DNA of 64,000 nucleotides from Panopea generosa (GCA_029582155.1 CM055900.1:48021736-48085735), one strand, 5' to 3'; positions 1 through 12,454 are shown, counted from the stretch's first letter. Notes: a model not told the origin generated them from the sequence alone. Translations and numbers: made by a program.

Positions 1-360
1 GGTCCGAAGCGAGCACTACTGTGCCGTTCGATAAAAACTTCAGCAACGGAAGTGAGGGCACTACTCCAGTGGTTTATTGTCAGTCTGTGTTACAGTTCTA
101 TTCGTTGTTTTAATGATGTGTTCAGGGGTCATCGTCCGACGAATAATGAGGCCCTCCCAGGATGGACCCTGTTTCCTGGATCTCTTCAAGTAATGACCAA
201 TGTTCCCAAGATCCCCAACGGTATTTGCCTGTGTTCTCCAAAGGTATTTCCCCAATATCTTTAAAATAGGCATATGATCCCTAGATCCTTGAAAGTAGTG
301 ACCAATCTTCCCCAGATCCCTAAAAATAATGGGCTATGTTCCACAGACCTCCAAAACCCC
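1..360. other. No gene seen; short imperfect repeats
   Basis: GC is slightly higher than nearby. Two imperfect copies of a phrase like GTAGTGACCAATCTTCCCC/AGATCCC (about 187-215 and 293-323) suggest a small repeated segment. The overlapping open frames of about 70 residues on both strands have no recognisable content. Confidence 0.4.
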
Positions 361-1603
361 TGGGAGGGCCTCACTGTATTGCTATCTAAAGATAACTGCG
401 TTTAAACCCCTACACATACGGATAATGTATATCAAATATGCAAAATCTGACATCTTGGTTATTAAGAAAACGATTTTAGTAATTCCCAATGTGTACCCCT
501 TTGGGACCCCTCCTGACCCCTTAATTCATAGGAGCCAAGTCATTTTTACAAATCTGAACCTCCTTCACCTAACAATGCATTTGTGCAGATAGAGGCAAAA
601 TCATTTCCATTTAAAAAAAAATAAAAAAATATCATAATGACATGTGTCCACTAATTGATCCCTCGGAGCGGGGTCATTTTTAACCCTAGGGATATTATTT
701 GAACAAATCTAACAAAACTATAGTTGGTCATCATTACGACATAAACATTTTGAAAATCTGTTGGGCCGTTCATGAGAAGAAGATTTTTTAAGTTTTGTAC
801 TATTTTTTAGTAACGGCGGCAATTTTGAACTTCAGATCGAAAAAAAATCTTTTGTAGAGTCTCCTATGCAATAGAAACATCCAAGTGAAGTTTCAGTTTA
901 ATTGACCTAGTGGTTTCAGAATAGATGAAAAAAAAGAGATGTTTCTGTTTTCCCATAGTATCCCTTATGTAAAATTCTAAGTCCCCTTACAGGGCCCCTA
1001 TAAATTTTAGCCTCTAAATTCTTATCTGCAACCAAAACCCCTACACATAGGGATAATTTATGCCAAATATGAACAAATCTGACATACCGGTTCTTAAGAA
1101 AACGATTTTGGTAATTCCCAATTTTTACCCTTTTGGGGCCCCTCCTGACCCCTTAAGACAGTGGAACCCAGTCATTTTTATAGATCTGAAACTCCTTTAC
1201 CGAACAATTCTTCTGTAAAGATATAGGCAAAATCATTTCCATTTTAAAAAAATAAATATTTTAATGACATGTGTCCACTAATTGAACCCTCGGGGCCGGT
1301 CATTTTATAACCCTAGGGCCACCATTTGAACAAATCTAACACAACTATAGTTGGTTATCATTACTACATAAACATTTTGAAAATATGTTGGGCCGTTTAT
1401 GAAAAGAAATTTTATAAGTTTTGGACTATTTTTAGTTATGGTGGCCATCTTGAATTTAGATCCAAAAAATCTTCTGTATAGTCTCCTATGCATTAGAAAC
1501 GTCCATGTGATGATTTTAGAGAAAGTGCTGTTAACAGATGACAGACGACGAACAACGCACCATTGCATAAGCAATTCTGGCCTTTGGCAAGTAGAGCTAA
1601 AAA
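361..1603 (+). mobile_element. Helitron-like repeat family A, 5'-incomplete copy
   Basis: The segment is closely similar to 55643-56707. Both carry the phrases 'ACCATTTGAACAAATCTAAC' and 'ACATAAACATTTTGAAAATC', each present twice about 630 bp apart (near 690-740 and 1318-1385 here), so the element is internally dimeric. It ends with the family 3' terminus GAGCTAAAAA at 1594-1603, preceded by a GACAGACGACGAACAACGC run. The AACAAGAG 5' terminus seen in other copies is missing. It has no coding capacity. Confidence 0.6.
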
Positions 1604-2045
1604 TCCCCTATCCAATTAAACCTGTGGGGCAATTACTGTATACAGGTCATATAGGGTTAAATACTGGAAATCCTTAAAGATTTCTGTAGAATACAAGCAT
1701 ATTTTCATGACAAATACTAAAATTAATAATTTTATTTCCAAATTAATGTTCTATCGCATAGTTAATATACAGACCTTGTTATTATTATAAGAAATTTACT
1801 CAAAAAGGCAATTGTGTATAATAATTGTTTAACAGTTAGCATACCAGGCTTTTGTTACGCCAACATATATATAGTTTATATTTAAACATTTAAATATAAA
1901 AAAAGCAGCCATGTGATCATGATTTTAGACTGGTTCCAGTACTACTGCATATAGTTTCATTAATATTGATTATATAATATATTAATAACCATTTTTAGTA
2001 TTTAAGTTAATGTTGGTGAAACAGAAGTCAGCATCACATTACATG
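1604..2045. other. AT-rich spacer, nothing recognised
   Basis: There is no coding pattern on either strand and no clear repeat unit. Confidence 0.4.
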
Positions 2046-2215
2046 GAAGTCAGATGTGGAGCATGTGGTCCAGTGGTACAGCACCAAACCCATGATTGGT
2101 GGTTCCTAGGTTCGATCCTCTGCCACGGCTGTGTGGTGTTCTTGAGCAAGACACTTTTGTCCAAGTATGCTTAGTACTGGTTCTACTAGGACTATTTTGA
2201 GCGTGATTTGTAAAG
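2046..2215 (+). mobile_element. tRNA-derived SINE, family 2
   Basis: A tRNA-like head has an A box around GTGGTCCAGTGG and a B box GGTTCGATCC. The tail contains TTCTTGAGCAAGACACTTTT and GCTTAGTACTGGTTCTACTA. A reverse copy lies at 40825-40935. The head cannot fold into a proper tRNA with matched acceptor ends, so it is not called a tRNA gene. Confidence 0.7.
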
Positions 2216-3130
2216 ATTGTTTTGACTTTGTTTTCCCAAGCTCATTTTCCTCCGCCAAAACAACTCGTCCCAACTATTATTTATCCATACACACGTACAG
2301 TAACCTATAAAACTACATGGAAATCAGAAGATAAATACTAATAATTTGTTTGGCTAATGATAGAATGTTGTCTAGAAGGTGTAAACATTAATTTATGTAC
2401 ATTATCTGAATCATTGTCTGCTATAAGTAATAGTGGGAAGGAAGCAAAACAATAGTTAATGTTGCAGTTAACTACAGTGTATACTTTATTTTGAAGAAGT
2501 CCAAGTTTATTATAATAGAAATTTTACAAACAATTAAAACATTCAGAACTGCATACAAGAAGTTTAGCGCCTATGTAACTTCAACATTTAAAATACAAAG
2601 TTTTTAAACTTTAATAAGTGAAACATAAAATAATAAAGTCAAAACAAACTTTACAATCAATGAAAATTGGACAAGTTTTTGTTAATTGAGGATAACAAAA
2701 TTATATTTTACAAGTATTAATTGTAAAGTACCACATATTCATGTTATGTTGGATTATGAAACAAAAAGACAAAGAAAAAGAAACAGATTTAAATTTACAA
2801 TTGCATAGTATTTAAAGCAAGATCTACAATGAAATGCTTTATTTTTCACATATAGCAGCATTTTCTACAAAATTAAAGTTGAGTTTAAAATAGTTTATGG
2901 AGGGAAGTCAAAAACGTATTAGTTGTATATAGCTTTTGTAAGTCAAAGTTGCAATGGCATTTAAAGTATGCATATATGTATCAATGTCATGTGTCAAATA
3001 ATATCGTTATAATAGCACTTATATTACGAAGCAATTGTATATTTTTTTTTTTTTTCAAGAAATATTATTTCTGGTTTTCTTGTTTACTATTTTGTTTACC
3101 ATATTTAATGTATCCTTTGTACCAGGCATT
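2216..3130. other. AT-rich spacer, no gene seen
   Basis: Low-complexity AT-rich sequence with a T tract near 3041. No supported feature. Confidence 0.4.
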
Positions 3131-5760
3131 TTAAAGATTTGGTATGTTGCACAAGTTAGTATTTGTTACATTTGTTGTTGTTTTTAATTCCATTACAACT
3201 TGAACCAAGCATTTTAAAGATTTGTCATGTTGCACAACTTAGTATCTGCTAAATTTGTTGTTGGTTTTTATTCCATTACAATTTGAACCAAGCATGTTAA
3301 AGATTTGTTATGCTGCACAAGTTAGTATCTGTTACATTTGTTGTTGTTTTTAATTCCATTACAACTTGAACCAAGCATTTTAAAGATTTGTCATGTTGCA
3401 CAACTTAGTATGTTACATTTGTTGTTGGTTTTTATTCCATTACAATTTGAACCAAGCATTTTAAAGATTTGTCATGTTGCACAACTTAGTATCTGTTACA
3501 TTTGTTGTTGGTTTTTATTCCATTACAATTTGAACCAAGCATGTTAAAGATTTGTTATGATGCACAACTTAGTATCTGCTACATTTGTTGTTGGTTTTTA
3601 TTCCATTACAACTTGAACCAAGCATTTTAAAGATTTGTTATGTTGCACAACTTAGTATCTGTTACATTTGTTGTTGGTTTTTATTCCATTACAATTTGAA
3701 CCAAGCATTTTAAAGATTTGTCATGTTGCACAACTTAGTATGTTACATTTGTTGTTGGTTTTTATTCCATTACAATTTGAACCAAGCATTTTAAAGATTT
3801 GTCATGTTGCACAACTTAGTATCTGTTACATTTGTTGTTGGTTTTTATTCCATTACAATTTGAACCAAGCATGTTAAAGATTTGTTATGCTGCACAAGTT
3901 AGTATCTGTTACATTTGTTGTTGTTTTTAATTCCATTACAACTTGAACCAAGCATTTTAAAGATTTGTCATGTTGCACAACTTAGTATGTTACATTTGTT
4001 GTTGGTTTTTATTCCATTACAATTTGAACCAAGCATTTTAAAGATTTGTCATGTTGCACAACTTAGTATCTGTTACATTTGTTGTTGGTTTTTATTCCAT
4101 TACAATTTGAACCAAGCATGTTAAAGATTTGTTATGCTGCACAACTTAGTATCTGCTACATTTGTTGTTGGTTTTTATTCCATTACAACTTGAACCAAGC
4201 ATTTTAAAGATTTGTTATGTTGCACAACTTAGTATCTGTTACATTTGTTGTTGGTTTTTATTCCATTACAATTTGAACCAAGCATTTTAAAGATTTGTCA
4301 TGTTGCACAACTTAGTATGTTACATTTGTTGTTGGTTTTTATTCCATTACAATTTGAACCAAGCATTTTAAAGATTTGTCATGTTGCACAACTTAGTATC
4401 TGTTACATTTGTTGTTGGTTTTTATTCCATTACAATTTGAACCAAGCATGTTAAAGATTTGTTATGTTGCACAACTTAGTATCTGTTACATTTGTTGTTG
4501 GTTTTTATTCCATTACAATTTGAACCAAGCATGTTAAAGATTTGTTATGCTGCACAACTTAGTATCTGTTACATTTGTTGTTGGTTTTTATTCCATTACA
4601 ATTTGAACCAAGCATTTTAAAGATTTGTCATGTTGCACAACTTAGTATCTGTTACATTTGTTGTTGGTTTTTATTCCATTACAATTTGAACCAAGCATGT
4701 TAAAGATTTGTTATGCTGCACAACTTAGTATCTGCTACATTTGTTGTTGGTTTTTATTCCATTACAACTTGAACCAAGCATTTTAAAGATTTGTTATGTT
4801 GCACAACTTAGTATCTGTTACATTTGTTGTTGGTTTTTATTCCATTACAATTTGAACCAAGCATTTTAAAGATTTGTCATGTTGCACAACTTAGTATGTT
4901 ACATTTGTTGTTGGTTTTTATTCCATTACAATTTGAACCAAGCATTTTAAAGATTTGTCATGTTGCACAACTTAGTATCTGTTACATTTGTTGTTGGTTT
5001 TTATTCCATTACAATTTGAACCAAGCATGTTAAAGATTTGTTATGTTGCACAACTTAGTATCTGTTACATTTGTTGTTGGTTTTTATTCCATTACAATTT
5101 GAACCAAGCATGTTAAAGATTTGTTATGCTGCACAACTTAGTATCTGTTACATTTGTTGTTGGTTTTTATTCCATTACAATTTGAACCAAGCATTTTAAA
5201 GATTTGTCATGTTGCACAACTTAGTATCTGTTACATTTGTTGTTGGTTTTTATTCCATTACAATTTGAACCAAGCATGTTAAAGATTTGTTATGCTGCAC
5301 AACTTAGTATCTGTTACATTTGTTGTTGGTTTTTATTCCATTACAATTTGAACCAAGCATTTTAAAGATTTGTCATGTTGCACAACTTAGTATCTGTTAC
5401 ATTTGTTGTTGGTTTTTATTCCATTACAATTTGAACCAAGCATGTTAAAGATTTGTTATGCTGCACAACTTAGTATCTGTTACATTTGTTGTTGGTTTTT
5501 ATTCCATTACAATTTGAACCAAGCATGTTAAAGATTTGTTATGCTGCACAACTTAGTATCTGTTACATTTGTTGTTGGTTTTTATTCCATTACAATTTGA
5601 ACCAAGCATGTTAAAGATTTGTTATGCTGCACAACTTAGTATCTGCTACATTTGTTGTTGGTTTTTATTCCATTACAACTTGAACCAAGCATTTTAAAGA
5701 TTTGTTATGTTGCACAATGTTATGACTCATTACCAGGCTCTTTAAAGATTTGTCATGTTG
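3131..5760 (+). repeat. 82-bp tandem array with 577-bp higher-order repeat
   Basis: About 31 copies of an 81-83 bp unit. The unit contains ACATTTGTTGTTGGTTTTTA, TTCCATTACAATTTGAACCA and AGCATTTTAAAGATTTG, then a TGCACAACTTAGTATCTG segment. Variant units (loss of two bases giving TAGTATGTTACA; CTGCACAAC instead of TTGCACAAC) recur in order: the same variant blocks start near 3338, 3915 and again at 3668, 4245 and 4824, a period of 577-579 bp or seven units. Edge units are more diverged. The 69-residue open frames inside are by-products of the repeat. It lies about 500 bp beyond the stop codon of the Sel1-repeat gene. Confidence 0.95.
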
Positions 5761-6262
5761 CTCAACTTGGCATTTTTACCTGTGATATATCTTATATCAG
5801 AAAAAAATGTTGAAGAACACAACACTGTATTACAAAATAAAACAATATAACACCTGAATATTCTCTGCCACTATAATTATGTTTCTATATCCCTTAAAAC
5901 AATATATATATATTGCATAATTATGTATAATAAAAATATGTGTGTGTCAGTCATTTAAAACTATAATTGTAACACACAGAGACTTTGAAAACGCACCACT
6001 AAAACACATGTTATGTTAGTGCAGGAAATGTAATCCGATTTCAAAGAAAGTTTATATATGTTAAGAGTGCCAACTTAGTCTTCTACTGTTAAAATTTTAT
6101 GACTGAGATGTGATGCAGTTTTCCATATTTCAAAGCTACCTCCAAAAGTGAAAATTCACAGGCATTAACAACAAGTTCACAGAACCAAGCAAAGGTATGT
6201 AAGTGGAGCATTTTCAAAGTCCCTGAGTGTATGTAGGATGGTGTTTTTATTTCGTTGTGTCT
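5761..6262. other. 3' flank of the Sel1-repeat gene
   Basis: AT-rich sequence that should include the 3'UTR of the gene ending at 6263. Candidate minus-strand poly(A) signals (TTTATT on plus) are common and non-specific here. Confidence 0.35.
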
Positions 6263-6359
6263 TCAGGAACACCCTCCTCGGGAACAAACCTCTGTCAGCA
6301 CCTTGTGTGCCTGCTTTACCCCTTTCGATGCTGCTTTGTGTATAAGTTGATGGGCCTCT
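6263..6359 (-). CDS. Sel1-repeat membrane protein, exon 5 (C-terminus, stop)
   Basis: Acceptor TTGTTTCAG|AGAGGCC at 6359, with a TGA at 6263-6265. It completes a Gly with exon 4 and encodes EAHQLIHKAASKGVKQAHKV, then a short tail ending CSRGGCS. 'A-H-x-L-I-H-K-A-A-S-K-G-V-K-x-A' is the helix pair of a last, partial Sel1 repeat. An overlapping 68-residue open frame in another phase here is a shadow of this exon. A TTTATT (AATAAA on the minus strand) lies about 15 bases beyond the stop, but I cannot say it is the poly(A) signal used. Confidence 0.8.
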
Positions 6360-7789
6360 CTGAAACAAATTGAATTGAAACAACTATATTTTCAATTTGT
6401 TAAACATTTTGTTAAACATTCTGAAACATTAAACTATAAAGTAAACACAATTTTTATAAGACAAAATTGATTATCTCCAAACTGAAAGTATCATCCAAGG
6501 AAATTGAAATTAACATCAGTTTACTTTAGCATTAATGCACAATTATGGTAGAGTCCATTCAACAATCTTCGTTAGTCTAGGGTTTCTATTAGCAAAATTT
6601 GTGACACCTGTAGATTTTTCATTAAATCAAGAATATTGCAAATCTGAAAAGGAGCAATATTTACAAGGCTACTGGAAGTTATTGTGATCATGTTAGTGAA
6701 ACACACCAAATGCATTTCCCAATCGTTTTATTAAGTAAATATTTTTTAACTGACAGGTAGTGAGATTTTTTTGTAATAAGTAATGACCAAAGCAAGTAAA
6801 AACAGTAAAAAAATTCTAAAATCTATCAATAAAAGTTGATTAAAATTGCATATAGCTGTGTAACAGAAATAAATGATCTATTTTCCATTTACAAATAAAT
6901 TTTGATTAAAATCTCTTACCTCAAAATATACTCAAAGTGTAAGAAGAAAATATAATAACATCATACATGTGAAATGATGTGATACTACCACCGGTTGACC
7001 AAATATATTGCTTTTTAAGTCCACCTATTCCTCTACTGCTAAGGTGTGCAATCTACTGCTTTGAAATATTTCAAAATATCCTTATATAAAAATTCAGACA
7101 GAATAGAACAGTTTATATATATACTAAGTAAAGTCTTAGATGCCACATACAAGAAACAAATTTTTACCTCAGACACACAAACGAACAGACGTTCTAATAA
7201 ACAGATATTTAAATGGCTTCTTTGTGCCCAGCTGATTACTTTTGTGGCTTAATTTTAGCTACAAAACAGATTTTAGCTACATGAAAGCATCTTTTGAGTG
7301 TCTAGAAACAGTAACATAATTTTTTTTCAACCATAAAGAAATGACTAACCTTTAATCCTAGAAACTTAAGTACCCGTTTGTTTGTATGAACAAATGGACA
7401 GATGAGCACAGGTAATACTTAATGCACCATTCACCATTCTTCAGATGGTGTGGGCAGTATATTTTGCGATATTAAATGTAGATCAACTTTGAATTTTACA
7501 ATAATATGCAAATTGAGGCTTCACATCTATCATTCACAGCAAGCTTGCCAAAACCTAGTCCTTAGTCACGGAAAAAAGCATGGGCTCATTTCTTAATCCA
7601 GAAATTCAAAGTGCCCTAATTCTGTAAAAATTTATTTAACCAGGAATGATAAGGGAAATGGGCAACAAGACCTTACCCTGATCCTCCCAAGCAAGTTATG
7701 GATGGATGGTTAGCACATAAAACTACATGTATGTCTCCAAGTGAGGGGTGACAAGGATACATAATTATAATCTTGTTTTAAATACATAC
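6360..7789 (-). other. Intron 4 of the Sel1-repeat gene
   Basis: AT-rich intron. A stretch near 7360-7720 (with CCAGGAATGATAAGGGAAAT) has higher complexity and may be an old dispersed repeat, but no second copy is in the window. No coding exon seen. Confidence 0.5.
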
Positions 7790-7876
7790 CCAGATTTCAC
7801 ATCTGTCTTGTAGCCTTTCAGATGACCAACTGCTAGATTATATGCAGCATGTGGGTGGCCCTGATCAGATGCCTTC
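7790..7876 (-). CDS. Sel1-repeat membrane protein, exon 4 (second repeat)
   Basis: Acceptor ATATTTGCAG|GAAGGC at 7876 and donor CTGG|GTATGT at 7790. It completes an Arg with exon 3 and encodes KASDQGHPHAAYNLAVGHLKG and onward, a textbook Sel1 unit (K-A-x-x-Q-G-H-x-x-A-x-Y-N-L-A-x-x-x-x-x-G). The donor leaves phase 2. The acceptor directly abuts the 21-bp minisatellite on its intron side: the last intron bases are a repeat unit with two changes. The reading frame and the protein match are unaffected. Confidence 0.85.
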
Positions 7877-8713
7877 CTGCAAATATAGTCACATTATATA
7901 TAAATATAGTCACATTATACACAAATAAAATCACATTTTATATAAATATAGTCACAGTTTATATAAATATAGTCACATTATATATAAATATAGTCACATT
8001 ATACACAAATATAGTCACATAATACACAAATATAGTCAAATTATATACAAATATAGTCACATTATACACAAATATAGTCACATTATATATGAATATAGTC
8101 ACATTATACACAAATATAGTCACATTATATATAAATAGTCACATTATATACAAATATAGTCACGTAATACACAAATATAGTCACATTATATATAAATATA
8201 GTCACATTATAAACAAATATAGTCACATTATACACAAATATAGTCACATTATATACAAATATAGTCACATAATATACAAATATAGTCACATAATACACAA
8301 ATATAGTCACATAATATATATATAAATATAGTCACATAATACACACACATAGTCACATTATATATAAGTATATTCACATTATACACAAATATAGTCACAT
8401 TATACACAAATATCTTCACATTATATACAAATATAGTCACATAATACACACATATAGTCACATTATATATAAATATAGTCACATTATACACAAAAATAGT
8501 GTCATAATATATAAATATAGTCATAGTTTATATAAATACAGTCACATTATATATAAATATAGTCACAGTATAAACAAATATAGTCACATTATATATATAT
8601 ATAGTCACAGTATATAAAAATATAGTCACATAATATATAAATATAGTCACAGTATATAAAAATATAGTCACATTATATATAAATACAGTCACATTATATA
8701 TAAATACAGTCAC

Positions 8714-8764
<51 letters not shown>

Positions 8765-9735
8765 AATACAGTCACATTATATACAAATAAAGTCACATTA
8801 TATACAAATATAGTCATATTATATAAATATAGTCGCATAATACACACATATAGTCACATTATATATCAATATAGTCACATTATACACAAAAATAGTCTCA
8901 TTATATATAAATATAGTCACAGTTTATATAAATATAGTCACATTATATATAAATATAGTCACAGTATAAACAAATATAGTCACATTATATATAAATATTG
9001 TCACAGTTTATACATATATAGTCACATTATATATAAATATAGTCACAGTATATAAAAACATAGTCACATTATATATACATACGGTCACATTATATATAAA
9101 TATAGTCACAGTATAAACAAATATAGTCACATTATATATAAATATTGTCACAGTTTATACATATATAGTCACATTATATATAAATATAGTCACAGTATAT
9201 AAAAACATAGTCACATTATATATAAATACGGTCACATTATATATAAATACAGTCACATTATATATATATAAATACAGTCACATTATATACAAATAAAGTC
9301 ACATTATATACAAATATAGTCATATTTTATAAATATAGTCGCATAATACACATATATAGTCACATTATATATTAATATAGTCACATTATACACAAAAATA
9401 GTCTCATTATATATAAATATAGTCACATTTTATATAAATATAGTCACATTATATATAAATATAGTCGCAGTATAAACAAATATAGTCACATTATATATAA
9501 ATTTTGTCACAGTTTATACATATATAGTCACAGTTTATACATATATAGTCACATTATATATAAATATAGTCACAGTATATAAAAATATAGTCACATTATA
9601 TATAAATACAGTCACATTATATATAAATACAGTCACATTATATATATGTTTATATAAATACAGTCACATTATATACAAATAAAGTCACATTATATACAAA
9701 TATAGTCATATTATATATAAATATAGTCACATTAA
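7877..9735 (+). repeat. 21-bp minisatellite, forward arm
   Basis: A long array of units like AAATATAGTCACATTATATA, with common variants ending ACACA, ATACA or AAACA and with CAGTTTATA in place of CATTATATA. It starts directly at the exon 4 acceptor of the Sel1-repeat gene and lies in its intron 3. Larger blocks recur, for example near 8930-9060 and 9090-9200. Because 21 is a multiple of three, the array gives heptapeptide open frames (NVTIFVY-like) on the minus strand, which are not genes. Confidence 0.95.
8717..8762. repeat. (AT)n microsatellite
   Basis: A pure run of alternating A and T about 45 bases long inside the 21-bp array. Confidence 0.95.
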
Positions 9736-9737
9736 TA

Positions 9738-10250
9738 ATACAATGTGACTATATTTGTATATAATTTGACAATATTTGTATATAATGTGACTATATTTGT
9801 ATATAATGTGACTATATTTGTTTATAATGTGACTATATTTGTATATAATGTGACAATATTTGTATATAATGTGACTATATTTGTATATAATGTGACCATA
9901 TTTGTATATAATGTGACTATATTTGTATATAATGTGACCATATTTGTATATAATGTGACTATATTTGTATATAATGTGACAATATTTGTATATAATGTGA
10001 CTATATTTGTATATAATGTGACCATATTTGTATATAATGTGACCATATTTGTTTATAATGTGACTATATTTGTATATAATGTGACTATATTTGTATATAA
10101 TGTGACTATATTTGTTTATAATGTGACTATATTTGTATATAATGTGACAATATTTGTATATAATGTGACTATATTTGTATATAATGTGACCATATTTGTA
10201 TATAATGTGACTATATTTGTATATAATGTGACTATATCTGTAATTTATAT
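9738..10250 (-). repeat. 21-bp minisatellite, inverted arm
   Basis: The same 21-bp unit in the opposite orientation, ATGTGACTATATTTGTATATA, about 24 copies and more uniform than the forward arm. The switch is at about 9730-9745 (TAGTCACATTAATAATACAA then TGTGACTATA). The two arms together form a large head-to-head inverted repeat. The open frame of 189 residues at 9745-10314 is a by-product. Confidence 0.95.
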
Positions 10251-11139
10251 AATCACATTATCAAGACTTGTATACAAAATTCCTTGGCATAAACATATTT
10301 TATTTCTAAAATAGCATACATACACGCATATTATATACAATAACATAAATGCTTCAGTTTAACTTGCATACAAGAAAATGATATTTGTAAAAATTCATGA
10401 AGTGGTTGTAACTCAAAGCAACACAAACAATATGTAGGTAAGACAGCAATAGACTATACATAATGAGATGGGATTATTTTGAAATGACATATTAGATATT
10501 TATCATATATTGTAATTCACAGCACAGGAGTGTAATAAAGCCAGGACATATTTTTATATTAACCTAGTGTAATTGTTCACTACCTATCATTGCTGGGCAT
10601 TTTCTGTACAACTCAGCTTTCATACATCAAATGCCAAGCTATGTTTTGACTTGCCAGAATATACAAATGACAACTGACATTGATTTGTCATGGTAATGAC
10701 GTTTGAGACGTTACGTCACATGACTGACGAGAAAAAAATATTCTCGTTCCCTCTTGAGGTGATTTGAATAATGAATGATAAATGTACCATTTTTCTGAAT
10801 CATGGGATAAAAAGAATCTTACATGAGTGCTCATTTATTATAACATGTATTTAATTTACTAGTATTAAACTCCTTGGAAAAATTGATGATACACGACAGA
10901 GCTTCGCATAATATATTGTTGATAAATTCAATAATAAATAAGCACTCACGTAGACAAAACAACTTGTTACCAAAGATATCCTGATCAAAACAAAATGTTC
11001 TATCAGATTTGATTTAAAAACCCATGAAAAAGTTATATCCTAATGTGGATCGAAATACAATATAAGGAGAATCTTACAATTCAGTGAGTCATAATTTGGG
11101 AGTCTTACCCCATTTATGTTAATAATTTCTTAATTAATC
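10251..11139. other. Intron 3 sequence, nothing recognised
   Basis: Ordinary AT-rich intron sequence; no repeat unit with a second copy and no coding pattern. Confidence 0.4.
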
Positions 11140-11325
11140 TTTCAGATTTAAGCAGGGCAGTAGTGAAGTGGATAAAATGTTGACCACTCATGCCGGAAGT
11201 TGCAGGTTCCATTCCCCTGCTCAATCTGATGCCTCTTTTAAAAAAACAAAACTCAGAACTGGTTCTACCAGGAAGCAAACTCAAGAGTGGTTCATATATA
11301 AGCTCTGAGCTTTTCATTGCAATCT
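11140..11325 (+). mobile_element. tRNA-derived SINE, family 1
   Basis: tRNA-like head (TAGTGAAGTGGATAAAATG, then B-box-like GCAGGTTCCATTCCC), body AACTGGTTCTACCAGGAAG and tail ATATAAGCTCTGAGCTTTTC. Reverse copies with the same body and tail lie at 13085-13215, 20153-20300 and 36138-36305. Confidence 0.7.
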
Positions 11326-11579
11326 AATTAATCTTATGTCAGCATAATTGGGAACCTTCAGTCAGCTTAAATGTAAATTTTTGGTCAGCATAAGGGTAAC
11401 AATAAGCATGAGCATAAACTCAGTACACAAGAAGCTTTCAGCCAGCAAAACCTTAACCCTTCAGCAGCTTCATCCAGCATAAGCCTAAACACTCAGTAAT
11501 TGCTTTGATATATATATATATATATATACATAAATATAAACAAGAATCAGCATAAATGTTTTTGCAATTGCTTTTGTAT

Positions 11580-11775
11580 GACTTTTAGTGTCACTTTCAA
11601 TAATTATTCGGTCAAATCGCATCAGTGCCTACTTGAGACACTATTCTGTGTGCTGCCACACTTGAGTATAATGCCGAGCTACAAAGCTCCTAGTACCAGT
11701 TTTTAAGTCTTTGGAATGACCCGGCCACACTGATCGAATGACGCTGGTTCAAGAACTCCTCCAAGATCTTATGGT
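11580..11775 (-). mobile_element. SINE family 4, tail portion
   Basis: On the minus strand it carries CTCAAGTGTGGCAGCACACA, TGTCTCAAGTAGGCA and TTGAAAGTGACACTAAAAGT, matching the tail of the plus-strand SINE at 15455-15765. The tRNA-like head is poorly preserved. Confidence 0.55.
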
Positions 11776-12061
11776 TGTTTAACTGCTGTGCAAGTTTGGT
11801 TAAATGAAAGTGCTATCACGTCCACAAGAAAAAGTTAACGGACAAACCAACAGATGACTGACAATTTACCATGACATAAGCCTTGCTGGCCTTTGACCAG
11901 TAAAGCTTAAAATAAATGAAAAACATCAATAAAAAATCAAAATATTTAGTATACAATGTGTGTATCTATACCATCAGCACAAATGCCCCAGATTATCATT
12001 TGTATACAGATTGGAGTCTATAATTAACAATTGGCAAAAATAAGCAGAAAGTACATCATAC

Positions 12062-12107
12062 CTGAACCACTCCATGGCTTTTTCATGGTGCTTTTCCACA
12101 CCTTTAC
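12062..12107 (-). CDS. Sel1-repeat membrane protein, exon 3 (46-bp microexon-sized)
   Basis: A short exon with acceptor AATTACAG|GTAAAGG at 12107 and donor TTCAG|GTATGA at 12062, phase 2. With the G carried over from exon 2 it reads GKGVEKHHEKAMEWF. This is the typical 'G-x-G-V-x-x-x-x-x-K-A-x-x-W-F' linker and helix A of a Sel1 repeat, continuing exactly where exon 2 stops. It was found by searching for the missing part of the repeat, and the perfect phase match supports it. The exon is too short for ORF-based detection. Confidence 0.85.
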
Positions 12108-12254
12108 CTGTAATTATAATATGGCTTTCTTAAAATCAATGTCAGTTGGTATTTCAAAATCAATCATCAAGACTATCAATCAATTAACGTATACTGGTAA
12201 TTGAATATATTAAGAATTGAAAACTACTGTCACTACTCATACAAAGTCTATCAT

Positions 12255-12454
12255 AAGGCCATTATAAATTAATTTCTACATTATCATCCAAAATTTTCTT
12301 AAAAACAGGGAGGGCGAGAGGATTTTATATTTTATTTTGAACATTTTTAATGTTTTTTTAATAAAAAAAACAACATTTTATGAAAAAAAAGGTTGGGGCG
12401 GCATGAAAATTAGATGTCAGGCAGGGATAATCTAGCAATTAATTTATTATATCC
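12255..12454. mobile_element. 203-bp MITE, copy 1
   Basis: It begins AAGGCCATTATAAATTAAT and ends with a decayed inverted counterpart (ATAATCTAGCAATTAATTTA). The interior AAAAACAGGGAGGGCGAGAG and GGTTGGGGCGGCATGAAAA matches 53971-54173. It lies in intron 2's flanking region of the Sel1-repeat gene (intron 1 side, between exons 2 and 3). Confidence 0.75.

Noticed and set aside
3338-5033. Series of 69-residue open frames
   Set aside because: They follow the 82-bp satellite and its variant units exactly; not genes.
9745-10314. 189-residue plus-strand open frame
   Set aside because: It is 24 copies of a heptapeptide produced by a 21-bp repeat without stops; the same array gives open frames on the other strand too.
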